DNA of 64,000 nt, taken from the NCBI GenBank assembly GCA_003565155.1, contig PXDB01000041.1, positions 62,001-126,000 of the forward strand. The letters run 5' to 3'. Positions 26,788-34,547 of the stretch are shown here, in pieces (position 1 is the first letter of the stretch; each line of letters begins with the position of its first letter). The stretch comes from Nitriliruptoraceae bacterium. Lineage in GTDB: Bacteria; Actinomycetota; Nitriliruptoria; Nitriliruptorales; Nitriliruptoraceae. Under the pieces are notes generated by a model, which worked only from the letters and a program-made list of their open reading frames with translations, made no database searches and was not told the DNA's origin. The translations under genes were made by a program, and so were the position numbers.

Positions 26788-27363
26788 TCACCCCTCCAAG
26801 GAGGGCTGCCGTGCGCCGTCACCGTCGCTGGTCGGCGGGGTTGCGGTCATGACCGCGTGGGTCACCGGGAGGAGACCGACCGCCAGCACCAGATCACCGA
26901 CCGACAGGATCGACCGCAGCCACGGCACGGGGATGATGTCGGCGAGCCACGGCAGGTGGGTATCGGCGGTCATCAGGGTGTGTTTGCCGGGCGCCACCGC
27001 CGCGCCGTCGATGCCGAGCGCGGCGATGGCGGCCGGATCGACCGGCATCGCACGGTTCGCCGCCATGACGACGGCGTTCAGCAGCAGGCCGGTGGCGACC
27101 AGCCGGGTGCCCGGCAGGGCACGGTTACGGACCAGGAAGGCCACCACCAGGAGCTGACTGCACAGCAGGAGGACCCACCCCGACAGCCCGGCGTCGGGCA
27201 GCAGCTGACGGCCCGCCGCGACGTCCACCGCAACCTGGATCGCGACGCCGGCGAACAGCAGCCAGGCGGCCGTCAGGCGGACGTGTGCCACGTTGCGGAG
27301 TCGTCCTCCCCGCAGCCACGACACGCTGACGGCGAGGGCCAGCACGGCGAGGGTGAAGGGCAT
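26788..27363 (-). CDS. DUF5317 family membrane protein
   Basis: This 191-residue protein has five or so hydrophobic helices, the conserved basic loop WLRGGRLRN near the start, and a DTHLPWLADIIPVP segment before the last helix, typical of DUF5317. ATG 27363 is chosen because GGAG lies 5 nt upstream. DUF5317 proteins are often found close to membrane HD-domain genes in actinobacteria, as here. Function is unknown. Confidence 0.75.
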   Translation of the reverse strand: MPFTLAVLALAVSVSWLRGGRLRNVAHVRLTAAWLLFAGVAIQVAVDVAAGRQLLPDAGLSGWVLLLCSQLLVVAFLVRNRALPGTRLVATGLLLNAVVMAANRAMPVDPAAIAALGIDGAAVAPGKHTLMTADTHLPWLADIIPVPWLRSILSVGDLVLAVGLLPVTHAVMTATPPTSDGDGARQPSLEG

Positions 27364-27470
27364 GGGGACTCCACTGGATGTCACGGCAGTCTTGCACGCC
27401 CGGAGTCGGCCCACCGGGCGGTACCCGCGTAGGGTGCGGGTCGAGAGCTCCGGAGGAGGGGAGGGAGCGC

Positions 27471-28247
27471 ATGAGCGTCGGTGTCCGGCAGGTGGGTGCG
27501 GTCGCCACCGTGACGATCGAGCGACCCGAGGCACGCAACGCCCTCGACGCGGCGACCCTCGACGGGCTGATCGACGCCTTCACGGCAGCGGACGCCGATC
27601 GGGACGTACGGGTGCTCGTCCTCACGGGTGCGGGGGAGAAGGCGTTCTGCGCCGGTGCGGATCTGCGCTCAGGGCTGACCTCCGACCCTTCCGCGGTGGA
27701 GGGCCACGAGCAGCGTGGCCTGCTCCGCCGGCTGTTCGCCACGACCGAGTCCCTGTCGACCCCACTGATCGGTCGCATCAACGGGCACGCGCTGGCGGGT
27801 GGGCTCGGCGTCGCCCTTGCCTGCGACCTCCTGGTGGCGGTGGACGAGGCCACCTTCGGCACCCCGGAGGTGCACGTGGGGCTGTGGCCCCACATCATCT
27901 CCGCCCTGCTGGTCCAGCACCTGGGGCCGAAGCGGGCGCTCGAGTGGATGATGACGGGGCGTCGCTACCCGGCGTTGGAGGCCGAACGGCTCGGTCTGGT
28001 CAACCGGGTCGTGCCCCGCGACCAGCTGGATGCGGCCGTGGCCGACCTCGCCGCCGAGCTCGTCCGGGGCGCGCCGTTGGCGCTGGCCTTGGGACGGCGC
28101 AGCTTCCTCGAGGCCCGCAGCATGGAGCCGACGGCCGCGATGGCCTACCTCCACGGGATGCTGGATCTGCAGGTCCAGACCGAGGACGCCGCGGAGGGCA
28201 TCGCCGCCTTCCTCGAACGCCGCGACCCGGTGTGGCAGGGTCGCTAG
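27471..28247 (+). CDS. Enoyl-CoA hydratase/isomerase family protein
   Basis: The 258-residue crotonase-fold protein has the oxyanion-hole segments EKAFCAGADLRSGL and NGHALAGGLGVALACD, and the FGTPEVHVGLWP segment. The first catalytic glutamate of classical hydratases (GGGxE) is replaced by glycine (AGGLG), while the second is kept (PEV). It may therefore be an isomerase, a hydrolase or a variant hydratase rather than a standard enoyl-CoA hydratase. The ATG follows a strong GGAGGAGGGGAGG tract. It is followed closely by the sigma-region-4 gene. Confidence 0.8.
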   Translation: MSVGVRQVGAVATVTIERPEARNALDAATLDGLIDAFTAADADRDVRVLVLTGAGEKAFCAGADLRSGLTSDPSAVEGHEQRGLLRRLFATTESLSTPLIGRINGHALAGGLGVALACDLLVAVDEATFGTPEVHVGLWPHIISALLVQHLGPKRALEWMMTGRRYPALEAERLGLVNRVVPRDQLDAAVADLAAELVRGAPLALALGRRSFLEARSMEPTAAMAYLHGMLDLQVQTEDAAEGIAAFLERRDPVWQGR

Positions 28248-28257
28248 GCTCGCGGGC

Positions 28258-28593
28258 GTGAGCAGTTCATCGCGCGGAGGCCCGAAGCGCCAGGGTCAGG
28301 GACGTCGCCAGGGTCAGACCGGTGGCGGGAAGCAGCGTGCATCGCGCGCCACCAGCCCGGCGGACGAGCTCAAGCAGCCGCTGGAGAAGGTGCTCGCGCG
28401 CCTGCCGGAGACCCAGCGCCGCGTGCTCGAGCTGCGGATGGGATTGACAGACGGGCACCCCCACGACCTCGCGGACACCGCCCGTGCCCTCGGGCTGTCG
28501 CTGAGCGAGACCCGCGACATCGAACGCCGCGCCTTCGAACACATCCGCGAGGCGGTGCCGCTGCAGCAGCTGCAGCGCTTCCTCCAGGGCTGA
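28258..28593 (+). CDS. Small protein consisting of a sigma-70 region 4 domain
   Basis: The 111-residue product has a 35-residue basic, Gly/Gln-rich N-terminal tail and then a single region-4 helix-turn-helix (LARLPETQRRVLELRMGL, DTARALGLSLSETRDIERRA, FEHIREAV). It looks like the C-terminal end of a principal sigma factor without regions 1-3, so it cannot be a complete sigma factor. It starts at GTG 28258, 10 bp after the crotonase gene, and is followed 2 bp later by pdtaS. WhiB1, whose family binds sigma region 4, is encoded 1.5 kb away, an intriguing link. Confidence 0.75.
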   Translation: MSSSSRGGPKRQGQGRRQGQTGGGKQRASRATSPADELKQPLEKVLARLPETQRRVLELRMGLTDGHPHDLADTARALGLSLSETRDIERRAFEHIREAVPLQQLQRFLQG

Positions 28594-28595
28594 AC

Positions 28596-30050
28596 ATGTC
28601 CTCGCTGGAGGCGCTGGCGGAACGGCGCGCCCGCCTGCATGGACCGGAACTCGACGCCCTGAACGCCGTGGTGTCGGACTGGCAGATCCTGGCCGACCTC
28701 TCCTTCTCGGACCTGCTCCTCTTCGCGCGTGACCACGAGGCCGATGCCCTGGTCGTGGTGGCCCAGATCCGTCCCTACACCGCCCCCACGATCTACCAGG
28801 AGGACCTGGTGGGCACGGTGCTGTCGCCACGGGAGCGGCCGGCGGTGGCACGCTCGCTCGACGAGGGCGTCATCGTGCGCGACGGCGATCCCGACTGGTC
28901 CTCCGGCGTGCCCGTCCGCGAGGAGGCGATCCCGCTGTCCTTCGACGGTCGCACCATCGCCGTGGTCTCCCGCGAGGCCAACCTGTCCATGGTCCGGGCC
29001 CCCTCGCAGCTGGAGCTGACCTACCTCCAGGCTGCCGACGAGCTGTCCCAGATGCTCGCGGACGGCGAGTTCCCCCTCCCCGGGCACCGCAGCGACCACG
29101 AGCTCGCTCCCCGGGTGGGGGACGGGCTGGTCCGTATCGACCCCGCCGGCACGGTCATCTACGCCTCGCCCAACGCCATGAGCGCCTACCGCCGCCTCGG
29201 GGTGTCCGGCGCGGTCATGGGGCGCAACCTCGGCGACTTCGACCTCGATGACGAGGCGATCGTGGAGGCCCTGGCCGATGGCGAACCGCTGGAATCCGAA
29301 GTGGAGGCGCGGGGCACCGTGGTGCTGCGGCGCCTGATCCCGATCACCCGCGGGCACCGGGTCCTCGGTGGCCTGATGCTGGTGCGCGAGGTCACGGAGC
29401 TGCGGCGTCACGAGCGCCTGCTGCTGTACAAGGACGCGACGATCCGGGAGATCCACCACCGGGTCAAGAACAACCTCCAGACCGTCGCCTCCCTGCTCCG
29501 GCTGCAGTCCCGCCGGCTCGCCTCCGCCGAGGTGCGGGAGGCGCTGTCGGAGTCGGTGCGTCGGATCTCCTCCATCGCGCTGGTCCACGAGACCCTGTCC
29601 CAGGACTCCGGCCAGCGGGTCGCCTTCGACAAGGTCGCCCACCGCCTCATCGACATGGTCACCCAGGGCCTCACCGATCAGGACCGTCCCGTCCAGATGC
29701 GGCTCGAGGGCACCGCCGGTGAACTCAGCGCCGAGGTGGCGACCCCCCTGGCGCTGGTGCTGAGCGAGCTGCTCCAGAACGCCGTCGAGCACGGGTTCGC
29801 GGACCGTGGGGGAGAGGTCGTGGTCCAGTTCGACCGACGGACCTCGGCGCTGCACCTCGCCGTCGTCGATGACGGGGTCGGCGTCGATGAGGGGTGGGAC
29901 GTGGTCACCGACGCCAACCTCGGCCTGCAGATCGCGATGACCCTGGTGGAGTCCGAGCTCGGCGGCACCCTCGACGTGGAGCGGGTGGGTGCGCACGGCG
30001 GTACCCGGGCGGTGGCGCTGCTCCCGGCCCCTGCGGCGTCGACGATATGA
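28596..30050 (+). CDS. pdtaS: Sensor histidine kinase PdtaS
   Basis: This 484-residue cytosolic kinase has an N-terminal GAF domain (about residues 10-150), a PAS domain (about 170-270), a HisKA_2 dimerisation helix with IREIHHRVKNNLQT (His 287/288), and a HATPase domain (ELLQNAVEHGF, DDGVGV, LGLQIAMTLVESELGG). This is the layout of mycobacterial PdtaS (Rv3220c), which phosphorylates the antiterminator PdtaR. Synteny with whiB1 (Rv3219) supports the name. A pdtaR gene is not in the window. Confidence 0.9.
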   Translation: MSSLEALAERRARLHGPELDALNAVVSDWQILADLSFSDLLLFARDHEADALVVVAQIRPYTAPTIYQEDLVGTVLSPRERPAVARSLDEGVIVRDGDPDWSSGVPVREEAIPLSFDGRTIAVVSREANLSMVRAPSQLELTYLQAADELSQMLADGEFPLPGHRSDHELAPRVGDGLVRIDPAGTVIYASPNAMSAYRRLGVSGAVMGRNLGDFDLDDEAIVEALADGEPLESEVEARGTVVLRRLIPITRGHRVLGGLMLVREVTELRRHERLLLYKDATIREIHHRVKNNLQTVASLLRLQSRRLASAEVREALSESVRRISSIALVHETLSQDSGQRVAFDKVAHRLIDMVTQGLTDQDRPVQMRLEGTAGELSAEVATPLALVLSELLQNAVEHGFADRGGEVVVQFDRRTSALHLAVVDDGVGVDEGWDVVTDANLGLQIAMTLVESELGGTLDVERVGAHGGTRAVALLPAPAASTI

Positions 30051-30052
30051 CG

Positions 30053-30078
30053 CAACGCCGCCGGATGCGGCGGCGTTG
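30053..30078. terminator. Bidirectional terminator between pdtaS and whiB1
   Basis: CAACGCCGCC (30053-30062) and GGCGGCGTTG (30069-30078) form a perfect 10-bp stem with a 6-nt loop, starting 3 bp after the pdtaS stop and ending 18 bp before the whiB1 stop. The AA/TT ends give short U tracts in either direction. Confidence 0.65.
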
Positions 30079-30095
30079 GCTCGGGTGGAGCGGTG

Positions 30096-30347
30096 TCAGC
30101 TGGCCATGCGGCGGCGGCGCTGACGGGCACGCTTGAGGGTCCGACGCTCGTCCTCGGTGAGCCCACCCCACACGCCGGCGTCCTGGTTGGTGTTCAGGGC
30201 GAACTCCAGGCACTCCTCCCGCACCTCGCACATCGCGCAGATCCGCTTGGCGGCCTCCGCCTGCTCGACCGCGGGACCCGTGCTCCCGATGGGGAAGAAC
30301 AGCTCGGGATCCTCGTCGGTACACGCGGCGCGACTCCGCCAGTCCAT
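30096..30347 (-). CDS. whiB1: WhiB1, essential iron-sulfur regulator
   Basis: The 83-residue protein begins MDWRSRAACTDEDPELFFP and carries cysteines C9, C37, C40 and C46, the exact spacing of Mycobacterium WhiB1, followed by GVWGGLTEDERRTLKRARQR. WhiB1 is an NO-sensitive [4Fe-4S] protein that binds region 4 of the main sigma factor. ATG 30347 has GGGAG 8 nt upstream. It lies convergent to pdtaS and upstream of nothing else on its strand, with a roughly 160-nt leader. Confidence 0.95.
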   Translation of the reverse strand: MDWRSRAACTDEDPELFFPIGSTGPAVEQAEAAKRICAMCEVREECLEFALNTNQDAGVWGGLTEDERRTLKRARQRRRRMAS

Positions 30348-30513
30348 GTGTGATCTCCCTTCGGGGTGGGTCGGGCAGCAGGCGACCCGGTCGGTGCTGG
30401 AGTGCGGGGGCACGTGGCTGGAGCCTCGTGGTCCGCGGGAGCAGGCATCGGCGTCCGCGGCGTCGCCCCGCCAGGCGGACGCTTGTGAACGTCTTCTCAA
30501 GTTCCGTTTCAGG

Positions 30514-30541
30514 ACGGTACGCGTCCACGTCGCGCTGTCAA
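30514..30541 (-). promoter_or_regulatory. Consensus promoter for whiB1
   Basis: On the minus strand TTGACA (30541-30536), a 16-bp spacer and TACCGT (30519-30514) match the vegetative consensus. It predicts a start site near 30507 and a 160-nt untranslated leader before whiB1. Confidence 0.65.
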
Positions 30542-30614
30542 GGGTTGGTCCGGCATCCCGCTTGCAGGAGTGCGCGGCTGGGCGCAGGACGCGCGGCGGT
30601 CGGCCCGCCCTGCC

Positions 30615-31523
30615 TCAGGACAGGACGCGTAGCGCCCCGGGGACGGAGGCGAAGGCCACGGCGTGGTGCTCGCCGGCGTAGTCGCCGTCCACCATCAGCG
30701 GCTGGGGCCTGGGGGAGCTCAAGGTGAACGCGGTGAGGTCGTGGTGGTAGCGCACCCCGCGCCGCGAGATGTGGCTGCCGTCGCGGAAGGAGCTGCTGAC
30801 CACGCCCAGCAGGCGTGCGGTATTGGGCTGGTCGAGGGTGAGCAGATCGAGGCCGAGGTCGAAGGAGGCCCAGGGGTGGACCCGCATCGGTCGCGGGCCG
30901 AGGTAGGTGTAGGGATCACCGTTGCCGATGATGGAGATGGCGACCGGCCCGAGGGTGGAGCCGTCGGGCAGGGTCACGGTCACCGTCGCGCCGTCGCGGC
31001 CGGCGCCCATCGCCCACTCCCGGGCGACGGACCACACGAAGGCCCCCTGACGCAGCCATCGCTTGGCCTTGGAGTGCTGCTCGACGTGGCGGATGACGGC
31101 GGCGTCGAAGCCGTAGCCGGCGTTGAAGCCGAAGTAGCGCTCCCCGGCGAGGCCGAGGTTGATCCGTCGGGTCCGGTCGGCGCGGACCGCCTCCAGCAGT
31201 TGCGAGGTGGCGTGGACGGCGTCGTTGGGCAGGCCGAGGTTGCGGGCCAGGACGTTCGCACCACCCCCGGGGATGATCCCCAGGCGTACGTCGGTGCCGG
31301 CCAGGGCCTGCAGCACCTCGTTGGCGGTGCCGTCCCCGCCGAGGGCGAAGACCACGTCCACACCCTCGTGGACGGCGCCGGCCGCGAGGTGGGTGGCGTG
31401 CCCCCGCTGCTTCGTGGGCTGGATGGTCAGGTCCAGCTCGGAGCCGAGCGCCGAGGCGATCACGTCGCGGACGTGATCGTCGGTGGTGGTGGCGTTCGGG
31501 TTGAACACCAGCAGCGCGCGCAC
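30615..31523 (-). CDS. Diacylglycerol kinase family lipid kinase
   Basis: The 302-residue protein has the DAGK catalytic fold with the ATP-binding loop LGGDGTANEV (GGDGT at residues 62-66), IPGGGANVLARNLG and NAGYGFDAAV, and the C-terminal VDGDYAGEH segment. It probably phosphorylates a membrane lipid such as diacylglycerol. The gene beside mycobacterial whiB1 (Rv3218) is the same family, so this is a syntenic neighbour. GTG 31523 has GGAGG 4 nt upstream. Confidence 0.82.
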   Translation of the reverse strand: MRALLVFNPNATTTDDHVRDVIASALGSELDLTIQPTKQRGHATHLAAGAVHEGVDVVFALGGDGTANEVLQALAGTDVRLGIIPGGGANVLARNLGLPNDAVHATSQLLEAVRADRTRRINLGLAGERYFGFNAGYGFDAAVIRHVEQHSKAKRWLRQGAFVWSVAREWAMGAGRDGATVTVTLPDGSTLGPVAISIIGNGDPYTYLGPRPMRVHPWASFDLGLDLLTLDQPNTARLLGVVSSSFRDGSHISRRGVRYHHDLTAFTLSSPRPQPLMVDGDYAGEHHAVAFASVPGALRVLS

Positions 31524-31574
31524 GGAGCCTCCGGGGTGCGACCGGTCGCCGAGGCTACTGCGCGCCCGCGGTGA

Positions 31575-31620
31575 CCAACGCCGACGCCGACGCCGACACC
31601 GACGCCGACGCCAACGCCAC
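31575..31620. repeat. 6-bp repeat run after the cystathionine gene
   Basis: About seven copies of GACGCC, with minor variants, occupy 31575-31620. On the minus strand this lies immediately after the stop codon (31631-31629) of the cystathionine lyase/synthase gene, in the short gap before the lipid-kinase gene. Confidence 0.8.
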
Positions 31621-31628
31621 CGTCGGGG

Positions 31629-32816
31629 TCACCGCGTGGTCCCGGCCGCGAGGGCGGCTTCGAGGTCGGCGAGCAGGTCGGTGACCGACTCGATCCCCAC
31701 CGACAGCCGCACGAGGTCGGGAGGCACCTCCAGCGCCGTGCCCGCCACGGAGGCATGCGTCATGATGCCCGGGTGCTCGATCAGGCTCTCCACCCCGCCG
31801 AGCGACTCCGCGAGGAAGAACAGCCGCGTCGACTCCGCCACCCGCGTGGCGGCCTCCACGCCGCCGGCGACACGGAAGGACACCATCCCGCCGAAGGCGC
31901 TCATCTGGCGGGCGGCCAGTGCGTGGCCCGGGTGGTCGGTCAGGCCCGGGTAGGCCACGGCGCTGACCGCGGGGTGCCCGGCCAGGAAGGCCGCGACCTG
32001 GGCGGCGTTCTCGCTGTGGCGCGCCATGCGGACCTCGAGGGTCTTCACCCCCCGCAGGGTCAGCCACGCGTCGAAGGGGCCGGGGACGGCGCCGACGGCG
32101 TTCTGCAGGAAGGCGAGCTGCTCAGCGGTGGCGTGGTCGGTGCACACCGCGCCGCCCACCACGTCGGAGTGCCCACCGAGGTACTTGGTGGTGGAGTGCA
32201 CCACCAGGTCCGCGCCGAGCGTGAGCGGCTGCTGCAGGGCCGGGGTCGCGAAGGTGTTGTCGGCCACCAGCCGGGCGCCGTGGGCGTGGGCGAGCGCCGC
32301 AAGGGCGGAGAGGTCGAGGACCTTCAGCAGCGGGTTGGACGGCGTCTCCGCCCAGATCAGCCGGGTCGTGGGCGTCAGCGCCGCCCGGACCGCGTCGAGG
32401 TCGGACAGGTCCACCGCGCTGACCTCGATGCCGAAGCGGGTGTGGACCTGGGCGACCTGGCGCCAGGTGCCGCCGTAGACGTCATCGGCCATGATGACGT
32501 GGTCACCGGGCGACAGGAGGCGGAACACCGCGTCCTCTGCCGCCAGCCCGGAGGCGAAGGCCACGCACCGCTCGGCACCTTCCAACGCGGCCAGGCAGGT
32601 CTCGAGCGCCGTGCGGGTGGGGTTGCCGGTGCGGGCGTACTCGTAGCCGGTGTGCTCACCGACCCTTCTCTGGGCGAAGGTGGAGGTCTGGAAGATCGGC
32701 ACCGTGACCGCACCGGTGACCGGCTCCGGGTCCTGACCGGCGTGGATCGCGCGCGTGGCGAAGCCGTCCCCGGCGGCAGCCGTCGCGTCCGGTGCGGCGT
32801 CCTTGGAGCTGGTCAT
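31629..32816 (-). CDS. metB: Cystathionine gamma-lyase/synthase family PLP enzyme
   Basis: This 395-residue Cys/Met-metabolism PLP enzyme has the active-site lysine in HSTTKYLGGHSD (K211), the cofactor-binding YEYARTGNPTR and FASGLAAEDAV segments and the C-terminal SLGGVESL and RLSVGIE motifs. Its 4-bp overlap with the upstream cbs gene argues for reverse transsulfuration, i.e. cystathionine gamma-lyase activity producing cysteine. Sequence alone cannot separate lyase from synthase; the mycobacterial homologue is called metB. Confidence 0.88.
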   Translation of the reverse strand: MTSSKDAAPDATAAAGDGFATRAIHAGQDPEPVTGAVTVPIFQTSTFAQRRVGEHTGYEYARTGNPTRTALETCLAALEGAERCVAFASGLAAEDAVFRLLSPGDHVIMADDVYGGTWRQVAQVHTRFGIEVSAVDLSDLDAVRAALTPTTRLIWAETPSNPLLKVLDLSALAALAHAHGARLVADNTFATPALQQPLTLGADLVVHSTTKYLGGHSDVVGGAVCTDHATAEQLAFLQNAVGAVPGPFDAWLTLRGVKTLEVRMARHSENAAQVAAFLAGHPAVSAVAYPGLTDHPGHALAARQMSAFGGMVSFRVAGGVEAATRVAESTRLFFLAESLGGVESLIEHPGIMTHASVAGTALEVPPDLVRLSVGIESVTDLLADLEAALAAGTTR

Positions 32817-34297
32817 CGTTGCCCCCTGGCAGCGAGGTGGGTGAGCACGTCGGCCTGGGTGATCACCCCGAGGATCCGGCCTCCGTCATGGGCCAGGACC
32901 GCGGGGGCACCGGCGCTGAGCTCGCCGAGGGCGAGGTCCACGGCGTCGTCGGCGGCCAGCAGCGGCAGCGGCGGCTGGAGCACCTCCACGATCGGCCGGA
33001 CCATCACCTCGGCGTCCCTAAGCGCCGCGTCGAGCAGGGCGTTCTCCCTGACGGAGCCGATGACGTCCTCGGGTCGTGCGTCGTCGTGGACCCCGTCGGC
33101 GAACACCGGCATCTGCGACACCCCGTACTCCTTCAGCAACCGGATCGCCGCGGCGACGTCCTCCCCGGGGTGGAGGTGGACCAGGGGTGGCAGGTCGGCG
33201 TCCTTGGCCCGGAGCACGTCGCCGACGGTGCCGGCCCCCGAGGTGTGCTCGAGCAGACCGTGCTCGGCCATCCAGGTGTCGTCGTAGAACTTCGACAGGT
33301 AGCCGCGGCCGGAGTCGGGCAGTAGCACCACGATGGTGGCGTCCGCCGGCTGGGTGGCGGCGTAACGGTGCGCGGCCACCAGGGCGGTGCCGCAGGACCC
33401 GCCCACGAGGATCCCCTCCTCGCGCGCTGCGCGCCGGGCCATGGCGAAGGACTCCGCGTCGGAGACCCGCTCCCACACGTCCACCAGGTCCCGGTCGAAG
33501 GTGGGCGGCCAGAAGTCCTCGCCGACGCCCTCCACCAGGTACGGGCGCACGGTGTCACCCGAGTAGAGCGAGCCCTCGGGGTCCGCGCCGACGATGACCA
33601 CCTCTGGCTTGCGCTCCTTGAGGTAGCGCCCCACGCCGGTGGTGGTCCCGCCGGTGCCGACGCCCACCACGAAGGCGTCGATCTGCCCGTCGGTCTGCCG
33701 CCAGATCTCCGGACCCGTGGAGAACCGGTGGGTCTGGGGGTTGGCCTGGTTGAAGTACTGGTTCGGCTTGAAGGCGTTCGGCTGGGCCGCGAGGCGGTCC
33801 GACACCGAGTAGTAGGACCGGGGGTCCTCGGGCTCCACCGCGGTCGGGCACACCACCACCTCGGCGCCGTAGGCGCGCAGCAGGGCGATCTTGTCCCGGC
33901 TGACCTTGTCGGGCACCACGAACACGCACCGGTAGCCGCGCCTGGCGGCGACGATGGCCAGCCCCACCCCGGTGTTGCCGGAGGTCGGTTCCACGATGGT
34001 GCCGCCGGGTTGCAGTTCCCCGGCGGCCTCCGCCGCCTCGATCATGGAGATGCCGATGCGGTCCTTCACCGAACCGCCCGGGTTCAGCATCTCCAGCTTG
34101 GCGATGATGGTCGGGGGCACGTCCGCGGACAGGCGGTCGAGGGCGACCAGGGGGGTGTCGCCCATCAGCGCGATCAGGTCGGGGGCGACCTCCCGGCCGC
34201 GCTCGTCGAGGTGGCGGCGCGGCAGCTCGAGGGGATCGTGCTCGATGCCGACGGTGCGGGTGTAGATCGACCGGTCGGTGACATCGATGGTCGCCAT
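32813..34297 (-). CDS. cbs: Cystathionine beta-synthase
   Basis: This PLP enzyme condenses serine with homocysteine to make cystathionine. The 494-residue protein contains the PLP lysine in NPGGSVKDRIG (K78), the SGNTGVGLA loop, VGVGTGGTTTGVGRYL and LLPDSGRGYLSK. Two CBS domains follow (about residues 365-490, the second ending GRILGVITQADVLTHLA). The start, ATG 34297, has AAGGA 6-7 nt upstream; the frame is open upstream but is not protein-like. It is the first gene of the cbs-metB operon (ATGA overlap). A 250-bp divergent region with an inverted repeat precedes it. Confidence 0.93.
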   Translation of the reverse strand: MATIDVTDRSIYTRTVGIEHDPLELPRRHLDERGREVAPDLIALMGDTPLVALDRLSADVPPTIIAKLEMLNPGGSVKDRIGISMIEAAEAAGELQPGGTIVEPTSGNTGVGLAIVAARRGYRCVFVVPDKVSRDKIALLRAYGAEVVVCPTAVEPEDPRSYYSVSDRLAAQPNAFKPNQYFNQANPQTHRFSTGPEIWRQTDGQIDAFVVGVGTGGTTTGVGRYLKERKPEVVIVGADPEGSLYSGDTVRPYLVEGVGEDFWPPTFDRDLVDVWERVSDAESFAMARRAAREEGILVGGSCGTALVAAHRYAATQPADATIVVLLPDSGRGYLSKFYDDTWMAEHGLLEHTSGAGTVGDVLRAKDADLPPLVHLHPGEDVAAAIRLLKEYGVSQMPVFADGVHDDARPEDVIGSVRENALLDAALRDAEVMVRPIVEVLQPPLPLLAADDAVDLALGELSAGAPAVLAHDGGRILGVITQADVLTHLAARGQR

Positions 34298-34368
34298 GGA
34301 GCGTCCTTGTGGGGGCGGGGAGGGCTGCGGCGGCGCTGCGGGCCTGCGGGCGGCGTTCGGGGCTGCGT

Positions 34369-34411
34369 CGGTCCCTGGCGCAGCAGCGGCGCGGTGCGGT
34401 CGCAGGGACCG
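34369..34411. promoter_or_regulatory. 9-bp inverted repeat in the cbs leader
   Basis: CGGTCCCTG (34369-34377) and CAGGGACCG (34403-34411) pair perfectly across 25 nt, 72 bp upstream of the cbs start. It could be an operator or a leader-RNA helix. It does not match the S-box (SAM-I) riboswitch core that I know. Confidence 0.4.
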
Positions 34412-34547
34412 TGCAACGCCCGGCCGGCCGGCAGGGTAGGGCTCGGGCGGGGTGCGGCCATCTCTGGGGGTGGTATCGGTGTGTTGTGCTTGGCTGCCCC
34501 CGGGTCGTCGCGGCAGGCACGTCCCGTGGATGGTGCCGGGGGTCGTC

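Noticed and set aside
30133-30681. A plus-strand open frame opposite whiB1
   Set aside because: It is antisense to the well-conserved whiB1 gene and its leader, with no family match.
34298-34547. SAM riboswitch ahead of cbs
   Set aside because: The leader has an inverted repeat but none of the conserved core bases of SAM-I, SAM-II or SAH riboswitches that I know.
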